NCBI GenBank assembly: GCA_028583685.1
Contig: JAMXIF010001164.1
Location: 13,591,340 to 13,655,339, forward strand
Length of the DNA: 64,000 nt
Direction of reading: 5' to 3'
Source of the DNA: Petaurus breviceps papuanus
Lineage: Eukaryota > Chordata > Mammalia > Diprotodontia > Petauridae
The position numbers and the translations under genes are program-made. The notes below the pieces were generated by a model. The model made no database searches. It worked only from the letters and a program-made list of their open reading frames with translations, and had not been told where the DNA came from. Below, one piece after another: positions 9,733 through 19,135 of the stretch. Positions within the stretch are counted from its first letter, which is position 1, and every line of letters starts with the position of its first letter.

Positions 9733-12573
9733 TATTTATTTATTTTTAAATGCTTTATTAACTTCTGATTTATATCATTCATTTCCGCCAGATTTTGAGT
9801 TACAAATTTTCTCCCCATTTTTTCCCTACCCACTGCCCCAAAAATAGCAATCCCACAGAATATTCCCTCCTCCAATCTGCTCTCTCCCATATTTTCTCCC
9901 ATACCCCTTTCAACTTTTCCAGTGCATCTCTATGCCTCAGTGCCTGTATAACTTATTTCCCAATTACATGTAAGATGATATTAATAATAGGATACACATA
10001 CACACACACACACATATATATATATACATATATATATTTGAATATTTGATTTTAAAACTTTCAATTCCAGATTCATTCCCTTCCATCCTTGTCACCCACC
10101 CTTACTGGGAAGATAAGCAGTTCAGTATAGGTTGTACATGTGTGGCTAATGCAAAACAATAACATAGTAGATATATTGTAAAAGACTGACTATATTTCCC
10201 TCCCTCCTATCCCACTTGTTCTATTCTGTACTTTGATCCTGTCCCTTTTCAAAAGTGGGTGCTTCCAACTTCCCTCCCCCGCAGCCTGCCCTCCCTTCCA
10301 TCATCCCCCCTCTCATGACCTTCCCCCCTATTCTCCCAGAGGGTGAGATACCCTATTTAGTGTGTATTTCACTCCCTTTTCAAGCCAGATTCAATGGGAA
10401 AAAGGTTGACCCATTCCCTTTTGCCTTCCTGTTCTTCCCCTCCATTATAACCATTTTCCCTTGCCTCTTCTGTATGAGATAGTTTACCCCAATCTGTCTC
10501 TCCCCATATCCTCTCATTATATTCCTTTCTCACCTCTTAAATTCACCTTTTAAGTATCATTCCTTCCTGTTAAATTGGTCCTGTGCCCTCTATCTATGTA
10601 TACCTGTAAACATATATACAAACATTGACATATGTATCCATATGCCCATATACCGTCACATATATATATATATATTTTTTTTTTTCTAATCCCTTAAACT
10701 ACTGAGAAAAGCTTCAGAAATTACAATGATTGTTTTTCCATGTAGGACTGTTAATATTTCAACTTTGATAAGTTCCTTATGATTTCTTTTCCCTGTTTAC
10801 CTTCCCATGCTTTTCTTGCTTCTTTTATCTGAATGTCAAATTTTCTATTCAACTCTGGTTTTTTCAGCAAGAATGCTTGAAAGTCCTCTATTCCACTGGA
10901 TGACCATATTTCCCCTGAAACATGATACTCAGTTTTGCTGGGTAGGTCACTCTTGGTTTTGATCCCAGCTCCCTTGACCTCCAGAATATCACATTCCAAG
11001 CCCTTCGATCCCTCAGTGTAGAAGGTGCCAGATCCTGGGTTATCCTGATTGTTTTTCCACAGTATTCAATTGTTTCTTTGTGGCTGCTTGTAATATTCTC
11101 TTCTTAATCTGGGAATTCTGGAACCTGGCTATAATATTCCTAGGAGTTTTCTTTTGGGGATCATTTTCAGGAGGTGATCGGTGGATTGTTTCAACTTCTA
11201 TTTTGCCTTCTGGTTCTAAAACATCAGGGCAGTTTCCTTTGAGAATTTCCTGGAGGATGATTTCTAGGTTCTTACTTTGATAATGGCTTTCAGGTAGTCC
11301 AATAATTTTTAAATGATCTCTTCTGGATCTATTTTCCATGTCAGTGGTTTTTCCCATGAGATATTTCACATTGCCTTCTATTCTTTCATTTGTTTGGATC
11401 TGTTTAACAGCATCTTGATTTCTCATAAAGTCATTAGCTTCCATTTGCTCCAATCTAATTCTGAAGCAATGATTCTCCTCAGTAAGCTTTTGACATTCTT
11501 TTTCCGTATGGCAAATTTGACTTTTTAAGGCATTCTTCTCCTCATTGCCTTTTTGATCCTCCTGTGCAATTTGAGTCAGTCTGTTTTTTAAGGTATTATT
11601 TTCCTCAGGCTGTTGACTCTCATTTCATAATTTTCTTGCATTGTTCTCATTTCTCTTCCCAATTTTTCCTCCACTTCTCTTATCTGCTTCTTAAAGTCCT
11701 CTATGGCCTGTAACCAGCTTGTATTTTCCTTTGAAGCTTTTGGTGCAGGAGTTCTGACTTCACTGTTTTCCTCATGTTCTATGCCTTGCTCCTTCTTGTC
11801 CCTAAAATAGGAGTGTAATGTTGGAATCTTCTGTCTGCTTTGTTTCCTTTGCCTGCTCATTTTGCCACTCAATTATTTGACTTTTGGACTTTTTGCCACA
11901 GTAGGACTCTTCCACCAGACAGGGGAGCTTTCGTCCCAAACTCTGGGGTTTTCTCAGCTGCCGGAGGTATTCGATGGGTGCCCTCTCTGAGGTCTCCTCA
12001 TGCTCTGGCAAGCTGGACACACACCCCAGGACCTCCACCCTAGGCTGCAATCCAGATCCAAGAAGGTTAAAGCAAGAGCAATTACCCCTCATACTGGTGC
12101 TTGGTCCCCCTACACTCTGCAGGCCAGGAGCTGAAGCTTCCACATGGCGCTGGCTGGCTGTGCAGGTGTCTCAGCGGCTTCTCACCCTGGGGTAAAAGCC
12201 ACGCACTCCCACTTACTGGTCCCAAAGTCCAGACTATACTGGCCTCTCACCTTGTCCTTCGCATCTATGTGTTGATAAATCTGGAAACAGCCACAGCTCC
12301 TGCTGATCTGGAGACCCTCTTGCAGGGGGCTGGTCAGGCCTGCCCTGGGGTTAAAGCCTTGGCATGGTGCTGGGCTTGGCTCCCAGAGTGCTGCGCTGGA
12401 TTCCTGCCAGCCTGCTGGGCCATCCCCAGAGGGAGGTTTGCTTCTCTGTGTCATTTTGTGGGTTCTGAAGCTCCAAAGTTTGTTTAGAGTCCCCTTTTTA
12501 CATGGATTGAGGAAGGTGGAAGCCAGAGCCGTAGGAAGGTCATCCTTCTACTCCACCATCTTGGCTCCGCCCT
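9733..12573 (-). mobile_element. Full-length HAL1 (half-L1), 2.84 kb, 12-bp TSD
   Basis: The best preserved ORF1-only LINE here. On the minus strand it starts at about 12573 with agggcggagccaagatggtg, has a ~700-bp relatively GC-rich 5'UTR, then ORF1 (11872 to 10751). A ~1-kb purine-rich 3'UTR follows, with a TA/CA microsatellite at about 10000-10032, ending in gtaactcaaaatctggcgg and an A/T-rich tail. ORF2 is absent. The direct repeat GAGATGTTTATT flanks it at 9721-9732 and 12574-12585. The 3'UTR follows the same plan as the copy at 6.5-8.1 kb, so both belong to one subfamily. It is non-autonomous and would have relied on L1 ORF2 protein. Confidence 0.87.
10751..11872 (-). pseudogene. HAL1 ORF1 (L1 ORF1p-like RNA-binding protein), broken
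   Basis: L1 ORF1 protein forms trimers that bind the element's RNA in cytoplasmic particles. The frame opens at 11872 with MSGKMSRQRKQSRQKIPTLH, followed by a heptad-like charged region (coiled coil) through about 11460. Next comes an RRM-like core with RSRRDHLKIIGLPE (about 11310-11350), then the C-terminal domain with TPRNIIARFQNSQIKKRIL and, near 10751-10999, VKGAGIKTKSDLPSKTEYH and GIEDFQAFLLKKPELNRKF. The coding sequence is spread over more than one frame: breaks occur near 11588 and near 11000-11040. The total, about 370 codons, is normal for L1 ORF1p. Inactive. Confidence 0.8.
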
Positions 12574-12585
12574 GAGATGTTTATT

Positions 12586-13364
12586 AATAATAAAATTTGC
12601 TCTACCTTCCACCTTATTAGATAGAAAACTGAGTTGCAAATGTCTATCAAGATAAGCTGACAATTGAAACTGAGGCCTAGTGAGAGACTTAGAGAAATGA
12701 TTTAAAATGATTTAGCCTTTCCCATACAGGGGAAAAAAAAAAAAACATAGAGTATTAACCATGGTTTCCCTAGTGGATGGCTGATAACAATGATTGAAGC
12801 TGAGTAGGCAAGACCAGTTGGGGCAGAGATGTGGCATGTAGGAAGAGCAACAGAAACATGAATAGTGTAAGAAGTAAGTATAGCAGAGAGTAACTTGATG
12901 AAAATTATGGGAAGACATGGGCAGAAATGCAGCATTGGAGGTGTAAACTAATAAATGACTCCTCTTTGTGGTGTATGCCCCAATCAAACATATCTCTAGC
13001 ACTTATGCCACTACATATGCATGCCCTGGTCATAGGTATTCTCATATATCACATATCAGTGATCTCTGTGTATGCCAACTTAATAGAAATTGCCAAGCTA
13101 CATTGGACACAAAACTGGCTTGACCCACTCCCTCCTTATCTCTTCACCTTCAATAGGAAAATAAATTAATTTCTTTGGTCTATGGATTTGGTGTGGATTC
13201 ATCAAAATAAATTATACCTATGTTTCTCTCTTCACCGATGACTTATTTTAGGTTTTTTTTTTCATTTTCATTGTTGTTCTATGTGTATCATTTCCTTGGT
13301 TCTATAACATTCTTCATCAATGCAAAAAATTGCTATGTTTGAAAATTAAGGTAAATAGAAACAA
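12586..13364. other. No gene; possible unclassified repeat at 12930-13200
   Basis: A short MIR-like scrap lies near 12650-12700 (tgaaactgaggcctagtgag). Near 13155-13195 the sequence ggaaaataaattaatttctt followed by tggtctatggatttgg looks like an LTR R/U5 or polyA region, but I cannot define its ends or orientation confidently. An 80-codon frame over it (12927-13169) has no recognisable domain. Confidence 0.35.
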
Positions 13365-13840
13365 TGGTCCACACATGATCAATTTATTAATTAAGGTAGC
13401 AAAAAACAATAAATTGGGTCAATAGCCTCACCCACTGAAAAAAGATCAAGAGTGAGGGCTGACAGGGTCTTTTATGACAATTAACAGGATGACTGAGCAA
13501 AATTTTGAGAAACATAGGTGGATCTTTTTCTGATGGATTATTGAGATAACAGATAGAATTTTGGTTATATCTCTTGGATCGCCCTTTCTGAAACTTCCTT
13601 AAATATAGTCAAGACATGTGAGTGACAAAACAAAAGTTCCCAGGAAATGAGCGTAGTCTGCAATGGCTTTGGTTGAATAAAATTGAATTTGAGTTAAGTG
13701 AGTGATGGGTGAGGTTATAAAGGAACTTGAACTGGGGGTAAGTGGGGAGTGGGTGAGGTTACAAAGGTAGATAATAAAACACTGGAGATTCATTTTGCAA
13801 TAAAAATTGAGTCATGAGGGGATGTAATTACAAGACAACA
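13365..13840 (-). mobile_element. Probable solo LTR, minus strand
   Basis: On the minus strand a promoter-like tgtcataaaagaccctgtca (about 13479-13460) is followed at normal spacing by a polyA-like taattaataaattgatcatg (about 13396-13377) and a terminal gtggaCCA at 13365. The right part carries repeated gtgggtgaggttac motifs near 13710 and 13750. Ends are estimates; no TSD found. Fossil of unknown family. Confidence 0.5.
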
Positions 13841-14243
13841 GCTTGTTTTTTAGGCAAATTTCTCTGAAATTTAGGTGAAGGGAAAAGTTATATGTGTAAA
13901 GAATTTAGACTTTCTCAAAGCGGGAAAGTATTTTTAAAAAATGATGTCAGTTTGACTCAGTCTTAAAAATGGAATTGAAATCCAATTTCAATTTTACGAA
14001 ATTCTTCCCATACTTTTCAGAATTATTTATATTTGTTATCTCCAAACACAACATTGACATCCCATTATACTCAGGCACCACAATTAAGCACTTTGTTTCT
14101 TGATGTGTACTACCATAAAAAGTGTTGCTATGGAAATATGTTACCTCTGTCTGTGACCTAACAATGGCATCTATGAGTCAAAATGTATGATCTCCAAATG
14201 CCCACTGTGGATAATCTATTACTTCTGAATAATCTCTCTCCCA

Positions 14244-14407
14244 GGGCAGTTAGGTGGCACAGTGAATAGAGCACTTGCCCTGGAGTCAGGAGGAACTGAG
14301 TTCAAATCTAGCCTCTGACACTTAACACTTATTACCTGTGTGACCTTGGGCAATTCACTTAACCACAATATGCTGCTTTCCTCCCTCCAAAAATACAAAA
14401 AAAAAAA
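14244..14407 (+). repeat. Marsupial tRNA-like/CORE SINE, short variant
   Basis: Nearly complete: head gggcagttaggtggcacagt, middle ctggagtcaggaggaactga, gtgtgaccttgggcaattca, and an A-rich tail. This is the diagnostic marsupial SINE in the window. Confidence 0.93.
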
Positions 14408-14560
14408 CCCAAAACGAATAAACTATATCTTTCAGAGATATGTTATAATTACAAATCATGTCCTCCCCCTTTCTCAGTGATTCCTTTGAAGTCAAATGAT
14501 CCTTTCTTTAGGATCTCTAGATTAATTTATTATGCATACTTTCATATTGCATATAAATAT

Positions 14561-14574
14561 CTGAATATATATAT

Positions 14575-14608
<34 letters not shown>

Positions 14609-14609
14609 T
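14561..14609. repeat. (TA)n(CA)n microsatellite
   Basis: Alternating purine-pyrimidine tract directly left of the tandem duplication that follows. Confidence 0.93.
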
Positions 14610-14610
14610 C

Positions 14611-14914
14611 CTGATATTGATCTGACATTATCAAACTTCTAGTGAAATATTCCTGTAGTTGGGGAAGGGAGATTCACTACTGTCAACTGAATTTTTAAAA
14701 AATCTTTAATTTTTAGGAAGTTTTTGCTCATGCCAAGCTAAATTTGTCTGAGAATATATTCCCTGATATTGATCTGGGATTATCAAACTTCTAGTGAAAC
14801 ATTTCTGTAGTCGGGGGAGGGAGATTCACTACTATCAACTGCATTTGAAAAAAAAATCTTTAATTTTTAATTTTTAGGAAGTTTTTTCTCATACCAAGCT
14901 AAAATTTATCTCTC
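14611..14914 (+). repeat. Two-unit tandem duplication, period 152 bp
   Basis: Unit 1 (14611-14762) and unit 2 (from 14763) align almost end to end: ctgatattgatctgacatta and ctgatattgatctgggatta, gagattcactactgtcaact and gagattcactactatcaact, ttaggaagtttttgctcatg and ttaggaagttttttctcata. About one base in ten differs, plus a small insertion of ttaattttt in unit 2. No coding content. Confidence 0.95.
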
Positions 14915-15024
14915 TATATCTTCTAACCAAGAATCCTTAAATTCCTTCTTCTATGCATAAACAAAATAAATCTTATCTCTTTTACATATGAAAGTCAAAT
15001 ATTTGAGGACACGTTATTTGTTTG

Positions 15025-15245
15025 TCAAAACATAAGCCAGATGATAATTAAACCAAGGAACTTATAAGACATAGTACAGGAGAGAGTAATTCAGAAGGCA
15101 AACTTGCTGGATTCAAATCATGACCTTCTAACTTGTGTGAATTTATGGATGTCACTTAGCTTCCCTGGGTGTTAGTTTCCTTTTTTCTTAAATGAAGGGA
15201 CTGGACTAGATGGTTTCTTCCTTTGAAAGAGATATATCTGTAATC
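15025..15245 (+). repeat. Segment paralogous to 9398-9600
   Basis: Carries the same ordered blocks as the 9.4-kb segment: cataagccagatgat, agtacaggagagagtaattc, attcaaatcatgacc and the SINE-like aaatgaagggactggactag. Clearly diverged, so the duplication or the repeat family is old. Confidence 0.65.
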
Positions 15246-15249
15246 AAAG

Positions 15250-16560
15250 AGAGATCCTTACATATATGCTTCACTGGATTACATCACCCAATAAACACTG
15301 GCACCAAATTCAAAAGGTCCCAGGGTTTGCAAGATTGATTGTAGTCACCAATCTGGGCAAAAGACATATTACAATTTCCAGGGGAGAATGTAGCTTGCAA
15401 GAGCAAAGTAGTCTTGAATTAGCTGCTACAATGAATAAAATTGTCCTCACTGACAGCAGGTACCAGGAGATACTGCTCTTCTCTAATACAGATTACTATC
15501 AGACTACATCTTCTTTTATTCTAATGCTTTAGCTAACTTCTTTTAGTATCTAAATTTTAAATATCTAAATCTAATATGAAGTTTTCCTCTCTAGAGAGCC
15601 ATGGAGCCAAAGATGAAGTTACAAGGTAGTGAGAAGTCTTTATGAAAATGCTTTCATTTTCCCCCTTTCTTTAAGCATAGAAGTTCTTTGAAGGAACTTA
15701 GTGAGGTGGTTTCCTTACCAACATGGTAGCTCACTTATCCTTTTGCAGTGCTGTACAGTAATTTGTGTCTCTCTTTGCTTCAAAGCAACCGTGTTTCTTT
15801 TTGTTGGTGTTCAACCTTGTTTTCTTTCCTGGTTTTCTGATTTGGAAAGCTGTATCACAGTTGTATAAAATTATGTGTACAAGAGTTATAGGTGGACCAA
15901 AGCAAGTAGAAGCACAGGAAATTATTGATATGAGCACAAGCCATCAAATAATGGATTACATGTCTGGTGTTGAAAACTAGGCCATTTTTCAACCACATAT
16001 TCTCACTGTCACATTTGAAACATACTGTAAAAATGGAAAATTCTTTGTTTTAAGAACTCTACAAAAGGTTCACCAATCCCCACATATAGAAACAGTAGAG
16101 GTTTCAGAAGTTAAATTTCAGATGGCATATTTTGCTTTCAATTAGAATCCCTTTTTTCTCAAGTTGAAGTTATATGAACATTTTACTGCATATTTCTGGT
16201 CACTACAACAAAACAATCAATGCCATTATATGGAAAGGGTTTTTTTCATGAAGTAAAATTAAATTTCTGAAATCAAAACAAAATTATTGTCATTGGCAAT
16301 GACATGTTTTGAGAAATTTGTTATATAATAGAATTGTCTATATGAGGATTAAAATTATCCAACTGACATCAAAAGAGACTGAGGCAGACTCCTGAGCAAA
16401 TGGCACCTTATTAAAGGGCTCATGGTCTCCTCTAATAAAGTGGACCTCAGACCTTCCTCATGATCATATATACACTTTTCTTCAAGGGGTCTTACTTTTA
16501 GAGGGTGTGATACCCAAATACACAAAAGAGACATGGTAAAATATAGAATCTCATTGGTTA
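15250..16560. other. No gene recognised; unique DNA
   Basis: Frames of 88 codons (15266-15532) and 71 codons (15765-15980) exist but show no domain, codon periodicity by eye, or splice context. No repeat family identified. Confidence 0.45.
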
Positions 16561-16580
16561 ATAGAACTTGATTTCTTAAA

Positions 16581-16605
16581 AATATATATATATATATATA
16601 TATAT
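16581..16605. repeat. (TA)n microsatellite at the tail of a minus-strand L1
   Basis: TA run immediately outside the 3' end of the L1 copy that follows; probably grew from its A/T-rich tail. Confidence 0.9.
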
Positions 16606-16804
16606 TTAGTTTTAAAAATTCACTACTATAAGATTTAAAGTTCTAAATTTTCTCACCCTTCATCTACTCTCCCCAAGATAGTATGCAATAAACGCTCTTC
16701 AAATACATTCATATTAATCAAATTTTTAACTTTAGTCATGTTGTAAAGAAGAATTACAACCATTGGGAAAAATCATAAGAAAGAAGAAATGAGAGAGAGA
16801 GAAA

Positions 16805-16857
<53 letters not shown>

Positions 16858-17865
16858 CACAAATATATGTTTTGATCTGCATTCAGACTCCATAGTTCTT
16901 TTTCTGGATATGAGCAACATTTTTCATCATGAGTCATTTAGACCTGTCTTAAATTCTTGCATTTTTGAGAAGGACCAACTCTATCATCATACAGTGTTGC
17001 TATTGCTGTATACAATATTCACATGGTTCTGTTCACTTCACCCAGCATCAGTCCTGTAAGTTTTTCCAGGTTTTTTTTTTTTGAAGTGTTCCTTCTCATG
17101 ATTTCTAAACAAACAATAGTATTCCATTGCATTTGTATAGTACAACTTGTTCAGCCATTACCCAATTGATGGGCATCCCCTCAGTTTCCAATTTTTGACC
17201 ACAACAAAAAGTGCTGCTATAAATATTTTTTGAACATTTGGGTCCTTTTCCCATTTTCATAATTTCTTTGATATACAGACCTAGAAGTGGTATTGCTGGG
17301 TCAAAGTGTATGGAGAATTTTATAGCCCTCTAAGTATAGTTGAAAGTTGCTCTGCAAAGTGGTTAAATCATTTCACAACTCCACCAAAAATGTATCAGTG
17401 TTCCAGTTGTCCCACAACTTCTCCAATATTTACCATTTTCCTGTTTTGTCATGTTAACTAATCTGATAGGTGTAATGTGTTACCTCAGAGTACAACATTT
17501 CTCTAATAAATAGTGATTAAAAGCATTTTTATTTCAATATATATGTATTATAAATATATATAATTATCTGGAAACTGTTCATATTCTTTAACCATTTATC
17601 AATTTGGGATAAATTATTAATTTATATCAAAATTGTGTGCCCATTTTAACTTTATTTTGGTATATGTTGTAAGATGATGGTCTATGCATAGTTTCTGACA
17701 TACTATTTTCCAATTTCCCCAGAAGTTTTTATTCAATAGTGAGTTCTTATTCTTGAAGCAGGAGTCTTTGAGTTTATCAAACAATAGCTTGCTATAGTCA
17801 TTGACTACTGTGTCTTGTGTAGCCAACCTATTCCACTGATTCACCACTCTGTTTCTTAGGTATAA
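16606..17865 (-). mobile_element. L1 ORF2 3' end and 3'UTR, 5'-truncated, minus strand
   Basis: On the minus strand the copy starts in late ORF2 with a clean 76-codon stretch (17847-17617) containing VNQWNRLATQDTVVNDYSKL, typical of the region after the RT domain. Some sequence near 17590-17600 is missing. It then has cattacacctatcagatt-type C-terminal sequence, the 3'UTR (ctatggagtctgaatgcaga near 16890) and the L1 terminus near 16607. A (GA)n tract has expanded in its 3'UTR. It meets the next L1 head-to-head at about 17866. Confidence 0.85.
16789..16854. repeat. (GA)n microsatellite in L1 3'UTR
   Basis: Nearly pure GA repeat with a few interruptions, arisen from the purine-rich part of the L1 3'UTR. 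Confidence 0.97.
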
Positions 17866-19125
17866 AGGCTGATGCTATAAACAAAATTAGGGAAGCAAAG
17901 AATAGTTTATCTTTCAGATTTATGGAGAATGGAGGAATTTATGACTAAACAAGAGATAGAGAACATTATGAAATGCAAAATGGATTATTTTGATTACATC
18001 AAATTGAAAAGTTTTTGCATAAACAATGTCAATGCAAACAAGATTAAGAGGGAAGCAGAAAACTGGGAAAGAATTTTTACAAGTAGTGCTTCTGATTAAG
18101 GTCTCATTTTAAAAATATATACAGAACTGAGTCAAATTTAAAAGAATACAAGTCATTTCTCAATTGATAAAAAGTGAAAGGATATGAACACGCAGTTTTC
18201 AGGGGAAGAAATTAAAACTATCTATATTCATATGAAAAAATGATCTAAAACTTTACGGATTAGAGAGCTGCAAATAAAAACCACTCTGAGGTACCACATC
18301 ACACCTATCTGATTGGCTAATATGACAAAACAGGAAAATCATAAATGTTGGAGAGGATGTAGGAAAGTTGGAACACTGATTCATTGTTAGTGAAGCTATG
18401 ATCTGATTCAACCATTCTGAAGAGCAATTTGGAACTATGGCCAAAAGTTTATTAAAATGTGTATAACTTTTGACCCAGCAATACCCCTTCTAAGGCTGTA
18501 CACCAAAGAGATCATAAAAATGGGGAAAAGACCCACATGTACAAAAATATTTAAAGCAGCTCTTTTTGTGGTGATCAAAAGCTAGAAATTGAATGAATGC
18601 CCATCAATTGGGGAATGGCTGAACAAGTTGTGGTATATTAATGTAATGGAATACTATTGTTCTATAAGAAATGATGAACAGGTGGACTTCAGAAAATCCT
18701 GGAGAGACTTTTACAAACTGAAGCTGAGTGAAGTGAGCAGAACCAGGAGAATGTTGTTCACAGAAATGGCCACAATATGTGATGACTGATTTTGATAGAC
18801 TTAGCCCTTCTTAGCATACAAGGACCCAACATAATTCCAAAGGGCTCATGACGGCAAATGTCATTCACATCCAGAGAAATAACTATGGAGTCTGAATGCA
18901 GAGTAAAGCAGACATTTTTCTTTTGTTTTTTCTTTCTCATGTTCTTTCCCATTTTTTTAAATAATTCTTCTATACAACAAGACTAATGTGAAAAAATATG
19001 TTTAATAGGAATGTATATGTAGAGTCATATCATATTACAGGCAATCTTGGGGAGGGTGGGAAAGGGGGAAAAATTAAAACTTATGGAAGTGAATGTTGAA
19101 AACTAAAAATAAATAAATTATTTAA
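17866..19125 (+). mobile_element. L1 ORF2 3' end and 3'UTR, 5'-truncated, plus strand
   Basis: Starts in ORF2 (gcaaagaatagtttatcttt, ttgattacatcaaattgaaa) and runs colinearly to the L1 terminus: ctctgaggtaccacatcaca, gaggatgtaggaaagttgga, agtgaagtgagcagaaccag, gaatgttgaaaactaaaaat. A 66-codon remnant of the C-terminus, with ECPSIGEWLNKLWYINVMEY, is readable at 18589-18700. Together with the previous entry it forms a ~1.25-kb-arm inverted repeat. Confidence 0.88.
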
Positions 19126-19135
19126 AGATAAAAGC

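Noticed and set aside
11802-12487. Several overlapping frames of 90-128 codons on both strands
   Set aside because: They fall in the GC-richer HAL1 5'UTR; no similarity between them and any protein I know, and L1/HAL1 5'UTRs commonly give such frames.
15765-15980. Possible exon with 71-codon frame
   Set aside because: No splice acceptor/donor context, no known domain and no neighbouring exon-like frames.
16606-19125. Single twin-primed L1
   Set aside because: Both arms contain the same 3' region, so they cannot be complementary halves of one insertion.
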